Shown here piece after piece: positions 5,241 through 11,452 of a stretch of DNA of 11,452 bases (positions within the stretch are counted from its first letter, which is position 1; every line of letters starts with the position of its first letter). The notes under the pieces were generated by a model that was not told where the DNA came from, made no database searches, and saw only the letters and a list, made by a program, of their open reading frames with translations. Origin of the DNA: an uncultured Collinsella sp. (GTDB taxonomy: Bacteria; Actinomycetota; Coriobacteriia; Coriobacteriales; Coriobacteriaceae); NCBI GenBank assembly GCA_902494135.1, contig CABUSE010000035.1:1-11452 (forward strand), given 5' to 3'. Made by a program: the position numbers and the translations under genes.

Positions 5241-7153
5241 AGGGCGGTAACTCCCGGCTCATCGTCGAGCTGCGGAATGGTGCCTACCACGTTGTCCGCC
5301 AGCCAATTCATCTCGACAATCTGCGTGCTCGGCAGCGGAGGGAAGCCTTCGATCTGTACCACGCCGCTCTGGCTGTGGAGCTCGCCGCCAAAGGGGTTGA
5401 TGGAACCCTCGACAATGCCGTTGCGGAGCAACTGCACGAGTTTGCGCGTCTGGTAGGGTAGGCCCGGAGCGTAACGGATGTCGATAACGCCGGAGCTCAT
5501 GCCGTACCAGTAGTTGACGGCGCGCACTTGGTTGTCGTCGCTGGTCTCGTCCCACGTGCCGTGCAGAAGGCTGCGAACGATGAGCTCGTAGTAACGGCCC
5601 CAGTTCCATACGGGCATGGCGATGCCGGTGACTTTGCCGTCGACCAAGCGGTGAAGCCCGCAGGCCGTTGGGTCTTCGAGCGACTTTGACATGTCAGCGC
5701 CGGTCATGACACTCACGCCTTCGCGGCACATGGCCTCGGCAAGACCACCGGCGGGTACATCGCCCCAGGTCAGGATAATTTGCGCGCGGGGGTCGAGCAG
5801 CGAGGCGCCAATCGCAAAGGCATTGATCTCGCTGAGCGCGCCGGATGCGAAGACCGACGCGTGGTAGCCGATGCGGTGGTTGTCCGCCATGCTGGCGGCA
5901 AGGGCGCCCAGCAGAAACTTGGCCTCGTACATCTTGCCAAAGTACGAACGGACGCTTTGGTGGGGAAGGCCGATAGAGCAGTTAAGGAACCGAACCTGGG
6001 GATACTCAACGGCAGCTCTGAGCGTGTATTCCATCAGGCGGTGCGAGGTCGAGAAGATGACGTTGTCTCCATGTTTGACAGCCGTTTCCACGGCGGCGTA
6101 GAACACGTCCGGATCGTGACAGTCTTCGAACGCCTCGGTGCGCACGATACCGTCAAAGTGCTCATCGAGATACTGACGTCCTTGGTCGTGCAGACTGTCC
6201 CAGCTCGACGCCGCACAGGGGAACTCATGGATAAAGGCGATGCGCAGGGGGTTGGCCGCCGAGTAGACGGTCTTGCCCATAAAGAAGTTGAGCACACCGG
6301 AGGTGGACTTGGCGGGCGACTCCTCCTCATCGACGCTCGGCGCTTCGACAAGATCGACCTTGTCCTCGTCATTTTTGCCGGCAATGACCAGCTCGCGCCA
6401 AATCTTGCACAGGCGGTTTACGACGATATCCGTCGGCGTATCCAGTAGGCGGTCCTGGTTGTACACATTGAGGTAGACGAGCATGGCGTCGGCGGGCGTA
6501 ATGTCCAGGTGGTCGCCGCCTGCGCGAAGGTAGGCGCGCTTAAAGAGCAGGAAGGTGTGGCGCAGGTAGTCGACCTTTTTCTGCGGCCATTTTTCGATAA
6601 GGTTCTGACCGAGCATCTTGGCAAGCGTCTCGTAGCTTCCCTCACGCGAGAACTCGATCTCGTATAGGGGGCAGACGCGCCAAAACGCGCAGAATTCACC
6701 GTACAGGCGGCTTTCGACGGAATCCCATGTGCCGGGGTAGAGACGGGTGACCCTGGCCGAAACCGTTGGAGCGTCCAGGAATTTGAGGACACTGACGCGT
6801 TTGTTGCCTTCCTGGACATAGAACCGATGCATGAACTCGGTGACGATGATGGGGTCGCGATAGCCCTCGGTTACCTGGATGTCGTAGAGGTTGGACCACT
6901 TGCGGGCGAACTCGGTGTTAAACGGCAGCAGGGGCATAAAGTTGCATGAAAAGGCGGACTGACGGCCTTTGGTGACCGTGCCGACGACCATTTCGAGCGG
7001 AATATCCCGCAGGCCGACGCTCACTCGCTGACCTAAGGGGAGCTGAGCAACCAAGCTATCGAGGTCCGTAAGGTATGGATGCTCGCTTTGGCTGATGGCG
7101 CGACGGCGTCCCTGCTCGCCGCGCTTGCGTGCTTGACGATAGGCCTCTTCCAT
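5237..7153 (-). CDS. cytoplasmic ParB/Srx-like and BMP-domain fusion protein
   Basis: A 638-residue protein of unknown function. Residues about 45-137 resemble the ParB/sulfiredoxin fold: LRDIPLEMVVG (48-58), then DPIIVTEFMHRFYVQEGNKR (100-119), matching the ParB box I and box II region (P-I-x-V ... E-G-x-x-R). Residues about 140-255 look helical, and 262-285 is an acidic linker. Residues 302 to about 600 match the BMP/PnrA family (PF02608), with IGLPHQSVRSYFGKMYEAKF (394-413) and LLGALAASMADNHRIGY (414-430). BMP proteins are usually lipoproteins binding purine nucleosides for ABC import; this one has no signal peptide or lipobox, so it should act inside the cell. The start is supported by GGGAG 8 nt before the ATG. 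It is the first gene of an operon with the phosphoesterase. Annotation pipelines often call such proteins BMP-family ABC substrate-binding protein, which the missing export signal contradicts. Confidence 0.85.
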   Translation of the reverse strand: MEEAYRQARKRGEQGRRRAISQSEHPYLTDLDSLVAQLPLGQRVSVGLRDIPLEMVVGTVTKGRQSAFSCNFMPLLPFNTEFARKWSNLYDIQVTEGYRDPIIVTEFMHRFYVQEGNKRVSVLKFLDAPTVSARVTRLYPGTWDSVESRLYGEFCAFWRVCPLYEIEFSREGSYETLAKMLGQNLIEKWPQKKVDYLRHTFLLFKRAYLRAGGDHLDITPADAMLVYLNVYNQDRLLDTPTDIVVNRLCKIWRELVIAGKNDEDKVDLVEAPSVDEEESPAKSTSGVLNFFMGKTVYSAANPLRIAFIHEFPCAASSWDSLHDQGRQYLDEHFDGIVRTEAFEDCHDPDVFYAAVETAVKHGDNVIFSTSHRLMEYTLRAAVEYPQVRFLNCSIGLPHQSVRSYFGKMYEAKFLLGALAASMADNHRIGYHASVFASGALSEINAFAIGASLLDPRAQIILTWGDVPAGGLAEAMCREGVSVMTGADMSKSLEDPTACGLHRLVDGKVTGIAMPVWNWGRYYELIVRSLLHGTWDETSDDNQVRAVNYWYGMSSGVIDIRYAPGLPYQTRKLVQLLRNGIVEGSINPFGGELHSQSGVVQIEGFPPLPSTQIVEMNWLADNVVGTIPQLDDEPGVTAL

Positions 7154-7170
7154 GGTGTCTACTCCCTTAG

Positions 7171-7185
7171 TCGTTTAAACAACGA
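7171..7185 (-). promoter_or_regulatory. dyad in the leader of the BMP-fusion gene
   Basis: TCGTT (7171-7175) and AACGA (7181-7185) form an inverted repeat that also contains the palindrome GTTTAAAC (7173-7180). It lies 17 nt upstream of the ATG, just before the ribosome-binding site. It could be an operator, but nothing beyond symmetry and position supports that. I found no convincing -35/-10 pair in 7154-7207. Confidence 0.25.
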
Positions 7186-7207
7186 TATGAACCATGGTAC
7201 CACGAAT

Positions 7208-7249
7208 GAAAACCACCACAAAGATGCCTGTCCCCTTTGCGGTGGTTTA
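7208..7249 (-). repeat. palindromic repeat copy 2, stop codon and terminator of the mscS-like gene
   Basis: AAACCACCACAAAG (7210-7223) pairs with CTTTGCGGTGGTTT (7235-7248); the one imperfect position is a G-U pair in the minus-strand RNA. On that strand the hairpin ends in TTTTC, fitting an intrinsic terminator. The TAA stop of the mscS-like gene (7249-7247) lies at its first bases. It shares TGTCCCCTTT..GGTGG with copy 1. Confidence 0.75.
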
Positions 7250-8014
7250 GGCGATGATGGGGGCGATGGCGCGGATGCAGGCGTCGGCTGCCGTGAAAGT
7301 AGTGCTGTCGTCGCTGACGATAAAGATGATCTTTCCTTTGATGCCAAAGTCGCCGATTTCGCTAAAGAGTACGTAGGGCTCCTTGTCAAAGCCCGAGATG
7401 GGAAGCACGGCGGCCTTGGTGGCGCTGGTCAGCTCGTCTGCCAGTGCGTCGAGCGAGGCCCACTTGGACGTGTCCTTTACGGCAACGGGCACAGCCACAC
7501 GCCCAAAGGGCATGAGGTGCACGAGCGTGTTCTTGGAGATATTTGAGTTGGGGACGATGATGGTTTGCCCGCAGGCGTCCTCGATGGTCGTATGACGCCA
7601 GGTGATGTCCTGGACCACGCCCGACACGCCGCCGACCTCGATATTGTCGCCGGGCTTGATGATGCCCATAAAGGTCACCTGCATGCCGCCGATAAGGTTT
7701 GACAGCGTGTCCTGAAAGCCCAGCGAGATGGCGATGCCGCCGACGCCAAGAGCGGCGACGAGGGCGTTTGCGTTAATGCCAAAACAGTTGTCGAGGATAA
7801 AGCTGCCGCCGATCATCCAGATGACGGCGCGCGCGATGTTGATGAAGATACTCGATGCCGGAAGCGGGTTATCGTCTCGGTTGAGCAGATGGTTCAGGGT
7901 CTTGGATACGACCTTGGCGGCGACGGCGGTGCCTATCGCCAAGATGACGGCCCAGATGATGTTGTGGACCCACCGTTGCTCAAAGAAATGAAGAATCGGC
8001 TCAAACAATTCCAT
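7247..8014 (-). CDS. MscS-family mechanosensitive ion channel
   Basis: A 255-residue membrane protein of the small-conductance mechanosensitive channel family, which opens under membrane tension to release osmolytes on osmotic downshock. Predicted helices are at about 18-34 and 57-75, with the pore helix TM3 at about 83-115. The TM3/beta-domain signature is clear: LVAALGVGGIAISLGFQDTL (85-104), then LIGG (107-110), the beta-domain KPGDNIEVGGVSGVV (120-134), and IIVPNSNI (152-159). Its length is near that of E. coli MscS (286). Start 8014 is chosen because AGGAGG (minus strand, 8030-8025) precedes it by 10 nt; a longer frame to 8059 would place this site inside the coding region. The gene is probably monocistronic, bounded by a terminator hairpin upstream and repeat copy 2 downstream. 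Confidence 0.94.
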   Translation of the reverse strand: MELFEPILHFFEQRWVHNIIWAVILAIGTAVAAKVVSKTLNHLLNRDDNPLPASSIFINIARAVIWMIGGSFILDNCFGINANALVAALGVGGIAISLGFQDTLSNLIGGMQVTFMGIIKPGDNIEVGGVSGVVQDITWRHTTIEDACGQTIIVPNSNISKNTLVHLMPFGRVAVPVAVKDTSKWASLDALADELTSATKAAVLPISGFDKEPYVLFSEIGDFGIKGKIIFIVSDDSTTFTAADACIRAIAPIIA

Positions 8015-8058
8015 GTAGGGAAAACCTCCTAATGATCGTTCAACCATGATACCCACCA

Positions 8059-8092
8059 AGAAGCCCGTCCGATCAAATTCGGACGGGCTTCT
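8059..8092 (-). terminator. terminator hairpin after the 5'-nucleotidase gene
   Basis: AGAAGCCCGTCCGA (8059-8072) pairs perfectly over 14 bp with TCGGACGGGCTTCT (8079-8092) around a 6-nt loop. It lies 52 nt beyond the nucleotidase stop and just upstream of the mscS-like gene. The T-tract after the stem on the minus strand is short (CTTCTTGG), so efficiency is uncertain. It is not a member of the repeat family at the other gene ends. Confidence 0.8.
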
Positions 8093-8143
8093 GTGCTCGA
8101 TATAAGGTTTACGCGGCGGGGCTGTAAGGCCCGGCGGTGTAGC

Positions 8144-10168
8144 TTAGCGTCGACGCTTCCAGATAATGCCGAGCATGATGACGATGATGCCGCCGATAAG
8201 GCACGCGCCAACTACTGCCAGCGTGCGGTCTCCCGTTGCGGCGAGCTTACCGGTCGTCTTCTTGGTGATGACCTTCGTGGTCGTCGTGTCCGTCTTAGGC
8301 GAGGGCTTAGGCGTCGGGGCCGGTGTGGGCGTGGGGTCCACGGCTGCGGAACCGAAGCCGATGGTGCCGGCGAGCCCGGCCATCTTGCTCTCCCAGCCGT
8401 TCTGCCCAATCAGCGCCCTCAGCGTCGCCTCGCACGTGCCCCACTCGGTGTACTTGGTGGCGTGTGCAAAGGTGGGAAAGTCGGTCGTGTTGGTGATGAT
8501 GTAGTTGTTGGTGGCGACGGTATAGGTCTTGGCGGGGTCGAGCGTACTGCCGTCCTTGGTGAGTGTGGCACTCACAATGCGCTTGCCTTCGGGCTGCGTC
8601 CAATCAATCGTCACGTTGATGCCGCCAAAGGAGAGAACGCTGCCAGAGTCATCGCGCCACTTGTACTTGTCTTGTGCCTCCTGTTCGGTGTGACCGGCCG
8701 CCACATAAGCCTGCTGAAGCTCGTAGCTGTCGTTGCAATCGTCGCTAATTTGTAGCGAGTGCTCGAGCGCTGCGAGGAAGTCCGCGCCGGTCATGGTCCA
8801 GGTCTCCACGGTGTTGCCGTAGGGCGAGATGGCGATGACGTTGCCGGCGGTCACGTTGCCCGCCGCGATGCCACCGCGGATGCCACCCGCGTTCTCGATG
8901 GCAAGGTCTGCGCCCGTCAGGGCAAGATAGGAGCCGCAAATCACGTGGCCGATGGTCTGGGCCTTGGTGGTGTCGCCCTCCTTGCTGGGGCGGAAATTGG
9001 TGGTGCGCACCATTTCCCAACCATGCGTGCCTGCGGCGTCCTCGCCGTAGAAATAGTTGGTGGTGGATGTGCCGAGCACCTTGTTCGATTCGTTTTCAAA
9101 GTCCTCGTCGAGCGGCTTGATCTTGTTGCGGACGGCTTCAAGGCGGCTTTGGTAGTCGGAGCCCTTGTCGGGGTCTGCCAAAAGGTCGTTGACGTTCTTG
9201 GCGGTGTAGAGCTTCTCGTTGCTGTCGTCTGCAGGGACCGTGACCGTGTCATCGTCGGTCGTCTCGGTGCCATTCGTGTCGTATTTGTACGGAATGGAAA
9301 GCAGTCCCACCTCGGCAAAGGCACTGCCCGCCTCGACAACGTGGATTGTCTTGCCGTCGGCTCCCGTCACCTTCTCGTTAAGGTTGATGTGCTCGTGGCC
9401 TGCGATAAGGGCATCGACGCCACGGAGTCGCGTGGCAAAGGTCTTGGCGTCGAGCGTGTGCGCGATACACACAACAACATCGCAGCCCTCCTTGCGCAGC
9501 TGCTCTGCCTCGGCATTGATGGCGTTCGCGGCACCCGAGAACGACGTACCCGCGACCAGGTCCGCGCGCAGCGAGGATCCCAGCGACTCATCCATGGCGC
9601 CCACGACGCCGACCTTGATTTTGTAGTCGAATGTGGAGTGATCTTCGCTATCCTCCCAGGTGCGATCGAGCGTCTTCGTGATGCTCGAGCTCCATACGCC
9701 GCTCGTAGACTTTGCGTTCGCGCAGAGCATGGCGAAGGGCGTGCCAGTGGTGCTGTAGCCGGTCATGGTGCGGAGTTTGTCCGCGCCGTAGCTCCAGTCG
9801 TGGTTACCTGGCGTGGTCGCGTCGTAGCCGTCGGCATAGAAGGTGTCCATGAGCTCGGCGATGCTCTTGCCCTCGCTCATGGTGGCGAAGGACTGTCCGT
9901 GGAAGGTGTCGCCCGCATCGAGCAAAAGATCGGGGGCGTTGCCCTGGGCGCTATAGAGAACCGCCAGTCCGTCAAAGCCCACAGTGCCAGCGCCCTTGCT
10001 TTCGTTGTAGCTGTACTTGTAGCTGCCGTGGATGTCGTTGGTGTGCATGACGGTCACAGAGCCGTCAATAGCGGCGGGCAGGTTCCCCGCGAAAGCGAGG
10101 CTTGGGATGCCTGCGAGCGCGCCGGCAAACAACGCGGCGGCTAACGCAAGGCGGGGGAGTCTTTTCAT
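8144..10168 (-). CDS. secreted, probably cell-wall-anchored 5'-nucleotidase/metallophosphatase
   Basis: A 674-residue exported enzyme of the UshA/5'-nucleotidase family, expected to dephosphorylate extracellular nucleotides to nucleosides. A signal peptide covers residues 1 to about 27 (MKRLPR, hydrophobic core, SLAFA-G). The N-terminal metallophosphatase domain has HTNDIHG (D45, H47), LLDAGDTFHG (D87), PGNHD (N122, H123), CIAHT (H237) and GHEH (H258, H260), all metal or catalytic residues. The C-terminal domain has ENAGGIRGGI (425-434), SPYGNTV (448-454) and YTVATNNYIITN (549-560). A Pro/Thr-rich spacer (611-638) is followed by LAATGD (642-647), a hydrophobic helix and KRRR, which is a sortase-type sorting signal. 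The ribosome-binding site AAGGA lies 7 nt before the ATG. Bounded by terminators on both sides, so probably monocistronic. Confidence 0.95.
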   Translation of the reverse strand: MKRLPRLALAAALFAGALAGIPSLAFAGNLPAAIDGSVTVMHTNDIHGSYKYSYNESKGAGTVGFDGLAVLYSAQGNAPDLLLDAGDTFHGQSFATMSEGKSIAELMDTFYADGYDATTPGNHDWSYGADKLRTMTGYSTTGTPFAMLCANAKSTSGVWSSSITKTLDRTWEDSEDHSTFDYKIKVGVVGAMDESLGSSLRADLVAGTSFSGAANAINAEAEQLRKEGCDVVVCIAHTLDAKTFATRLRGVDALIAGHEHINLNEKVTGADGKTIHVVEAGSAFAEVGLLSIPYKYDTNGTETTDDDTVTVPADDSNEKLYTAKNVNDLLADPDKGSDYQSRLEAVRNKIKPLDEDFENESNKVLGTSTTNYFYGEDAAGTHGWEMVRTTNFRPSKEGDTTKAQTIGHVICGSYLALTGADLAIENAGGIRGGIAAGNVTAGNVIAISPYGNTVETWTMTGADFLAALEHSLQISDDCNDSYELQQAYVAAGHTEQEAQDKYKWRDDSGSVLSFGGINVTIDWTQPEGKRIVSATLTKDGSTLDPAKTYTVATNNYIITNTTDFPTFAHATKYTEWGTCEATLRALIGQNGWESKMAGLAGTIGFGSAAVDPTPTPAPTPKPSPKTDTTTTKVITKKTTGKLAATGDRTLAVVGACLIGGIIVIMLGIIWKRRR

Positions 10169-10189
10169 GGCAGTTTCCTTAGTCCTTAG

Positions 10190-10227
10190 CCAGAATGTCT
10201 GGTTGAATATCGGATTATCGACATAAT
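10190..10227 (-). promoter_or_regulatory. two dyads upstream of the 5'-nucleotidase gene
   Basis: CCAGA (10190-10194) and TCTGG (10198-10202) form a perfect 5-bp dyad around ATG. ATTAT (10214-10218) and ATAAT (10223-10227) form a second around CGAC. The A/T-rich second dyad gives TATTAT and GATAAT on the minus strand, both -10-like, 45-60 nt before the ATG. This is the likely promoter/operator region, but I see no convincing -35 box. Confidence 0.35.
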
Positions 10228-10231
10228 ATGC

Positions 10232-10273
10232 GAAAACCGCCGCAAGGGCGCTTGTCCCTTAGCGGCGGTTTTG
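10232..10273 (-). terminator. bidirectional terminator hairpin, divergent palindromic repeat copy 4
   Basis: AAAACCGCCGC (10233-10243) pairs perfectly with GCGGCGGTTTT (10262-10272). A further 5 bp follow across a bulged A10261 (AAGGG 10244-10248 with CCCTT 10256-10260). T-runs flank it in both directions, so it can terminate either strand. The core TGTCCCTTAGCGGCGG resembles TGTCCCCTTTGCGGTGG of copy 2 and the left arm also matches copy 2, so it looks like a diverged family member next to copy 3. Confidence 0.75.
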
Positions 10274-10285
10274 ACGTTTGCGCAG

Positions 10286-10328
10286 ATAAAACCTGCCAAA
10301 ATAAACCTGTCCCTTTTTGGTAGGTTTA
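10286..10328 (-). repeat. palindromic repeat copy 3, stop codon of the ABC ATPase gene
   Basis: AAACCTGCCAAAA (10289-10301) pairs with TTTTGGTAGGTTT (10315-10327); one position is a G-U pair in plus-strand RNA and an A/C mismatch in minus-strand RNA. The TAA stop of the ATPase gene (10328-10326) is the end of the element. The core TGTCCCTTTTTGGTAGG aligns with copies 1 and 2. On the minus strand the stem ends in TTTTAT. Copy 4 follows after 12 nt. Confidence 0.7.
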
Positions 10329-11120
10329 GCTTAGCAGCATGCGGTCGTTGGCGAGCTCGCCACCCGAGACCTCCTCGAATTTCTGCAGCAGGTCGGCCAC
10401 GGTGAGCGACTTCTTCTCATCGCCCGCCACGTCGTAGATCACGTGGCCCTCGTGCATCATGATCAGACGGTTGCCCAGACGGATGGCGTCGTTCATGTTG
10501 TGCGTGACCATGAGCGTGGTCAGGTGGTTCTCGTCGACGATCTCCTCGGTCAGGTTGAGCACCTTTGATGCCGTCTTGGGGTCGAGGGCCGCCGTGTGCT
10601 CGTCGAGCAGCAGCAGGCGCGGCCTGGTGAGCGTGGCCATCAGCAGGGTGAGTGCCTGGCGCTGGCCGCCCGAGAGCAGGCCGACCTTAGCGTTGAGGCG
10701 CGTATCCAGACCAAGGTCCAGGCGCTTGAGCAGCTCAACGTACTCGTCCTTCTCGGCCTTGGTGACGCCCCACGAAAGGCCGCGACGCTGACCACGGCGC
10801 TTGGCGAGGGCCAGGTTCTCGGCGATCTGCATGTCAGCAGCGGTGCCGCGCATGGGGTCCTGGGACACGCGGCCCAGGTACTTGGCGCGCTGCGACTCGC
10901 TCAGACGCGAGATGTCGGTGCCGTCGAGCTCAATAACGCCCGAATCGAGCGGGTACACGCCGGCGATCATGTTGAGCAGCGTGGACTTGCCGGCGCCGTT
11001 GCCGCCGATCACGGTTACAAAGTCGCCGTCATTCAGGGTGAGGTCGACGCCGGTGAGCGCGCGCTTCTCGGTGACGGTGCCCTTGTTAAAGGTCTTCTTG
11101 ACGTGCGAGAGCTTAAGCAT
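10326..11120 (-). CDS. ABC transporter ATP-binding protein
   Basis: A 264-residue cytoplasmic ATPase that powers an ABC importer. Walker A GGNGAGKST (39-47), Q-loop SQD (86-88), signature LSGGQ (149-153), Walker B LLLLDEHTAALD (169-180) and H-loop H207 are all intact. The DEHTAALDPKTA stretch and the overall sequence fit the ATPases paired with ABC_sub_bind (PF04392) substrate-binding proteins, the TrpXYZ/YtrB-like class proposed to import amino acids or related solutes. Start 11120 (MLKLSHVKKTF) overlaps the end of the permease gene by 8 nt and is preceded by GGGGGATGAGG; longer readings extend into permease coding sequence. The stop is supplied by palindromic repeat copy 3. Confidence 0.95.
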   Translation of the reverse strand: MLKLSHVKKTFNKGTVTEKRALTGVDLTLNDGDFVTVIGGNGAGKSTLLNMIAGVYPLDSGVIELDGTDISRLSESQRAKYLGRVSQDPMRGTAADMQIAENLALAKRRGQRRGLSWGVTKAEKDEYVELLKRLDLGLDTRLNAKVGLLSGGQRQALTLLMATLTRPRLLLLDEHTAALDPKTASKVLNLTEEIVDENHLTTLMVTHNMNDAIRLGNRLIMMHEGHVIYDVAGDEKKSLTVADLLQKFEEVSGGELANDRMLLS

Positions 11121-11452
11121 CTGCCTCATCCCCCTTCGTGTAGGAGCTGCGGAGCTTATAGCGCTCCCAAACCACGGGCACGCACAGGGCCACAGCGACA
11201 ATCACGGCGGAGAGCAGCTTCATGTCGTTGGCGTCCATGCCCAACTGCAGCACGATGGCGCGGATAAGGAAGTACACCACGGAGCCAAAGACGGCGGAGG
11301 CAAGACGGACGCTAAACCGCGTGAGGCCGCCGGGCAGCAGACGGCCGAGCACCTCGCCGATAACAATGGCGGCAAGACCGATAACGATGGCACCGGTGCC
11401 CATACCAATGTCGGCATACTTTTGGCTCTGGCAGATGAGCGCGCCCGAAAGG
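11113..11452 (-). CDS. ABC transporter permease (5' part beyond the window)
   Basis: The C-terminal 112 residues of a membrane permease whose start lies to the right of the window. In the frame ending at the TAA (11115-11113) the visible part starts LSGALICQSQKYADIGMGTG, the conserved loop of branched-chain-type permeases (BPD_transp_2) of the PF04392-linked transporters. It then reads AIVIGLAAIVIGEVLGRLLP, followed by two or more hydrophobic segments, and ends KLRSSYTKGDEADA. The frame stays open to the edge. An internal ATG at 11403 is not the real start, because the homologous sequence continues upstream of it. It overlaps the ATPase gene by 8 nt, so the two are one operon; a substrate-binding gene is expected further upstream. 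Confidence 0.93.
   Translation of the reverse strand, partial: LSGALICQSQKYADIGMGTGAIVIGLAAIVIGEVLGRLLPGGLTRFSVRLASAVFGSVVYFLIRAIVLQLGMDANDMKLLSAVIVAVALCVPVVWERYKLRSSYTKGDEADA

Noticed and set aside
5780..6448. A 222-residue plus-strand open frame opposite the BMP-fusion gene.
   Set aside because: The minus-strand frame carries clear ParB-like and BMP motifs over its whole length; this frame shows none.
8759..10144. A 461-residue plus-strand open frame opposite the 5'-nucleotidase gene.
   Set aside because: The minus-strand frame has a signal peptide, all catalytic motifs and a sorting signal. The plus-strand frame shows no family and is an antisense shadow.

Overview
The window looks like a chromosomal segment of a moderately high-GC actinomycete of class Coriobacteriia, most like Collinsella. 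That assignment is an inference from codon use, protein sequence style and gene order; no 16S or other decisive marker is present.

Left part (1-4480, plus strand) is a translation and transcription block. It runs tRNA-Tyr(GTA), tRNA-Thr(GGT), tRNA-Met(CAT), tuf (EF-Tu), terminator, promoter, rpmG (L33), tRNA-Trp(CCA), terminator-like hairpin, secE, nusG, rplK (L11), rplA (L1) and a strong terminator. This is the conserved tRNA-tuf-secE-nusG-rplKA order, but it stops after rplA: rplJ, rplL and rpoBC do not follow. Several hairpins lie between the genes: ahead of tuf, after tRNA-Trp, and three in a row between rplK and rplA.

Right part (4490-11452) is entirely on the minus strand. In transcription order from the right edge: the 3' part of an ABC permease overlapping its ATPase (TrpXYZ/YtrB-like importer class), a secreted probably sortase-anchored 5'-nucleotidase, an MscS-type mechanosensitive channel, and a two-gene operon. 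That operon encodes a 638-residue cytoplasmic fusion of a ParB/sulfiredoxin-like domain with a BMP/PnrA-type nucleoside-binding domain, coupled by an ATGA overlap to a calcineurin-like metallophosphoesterase.

Two things stand out. First, the ParB-like/BMP fusion plus phosphoesterase pair has the parts of an intracellular nucleoside sensor with a nucleotide-active partner; its function is not known to me. Second, a family of about 40-bp palindromic repeats occurs four times. Three copies begin exactly at the stop codon of a minus-strand gene, so each supplies the stop codon and probably the terminator. I see no CRISPR array, transposase, phage gene or rRNA gene.
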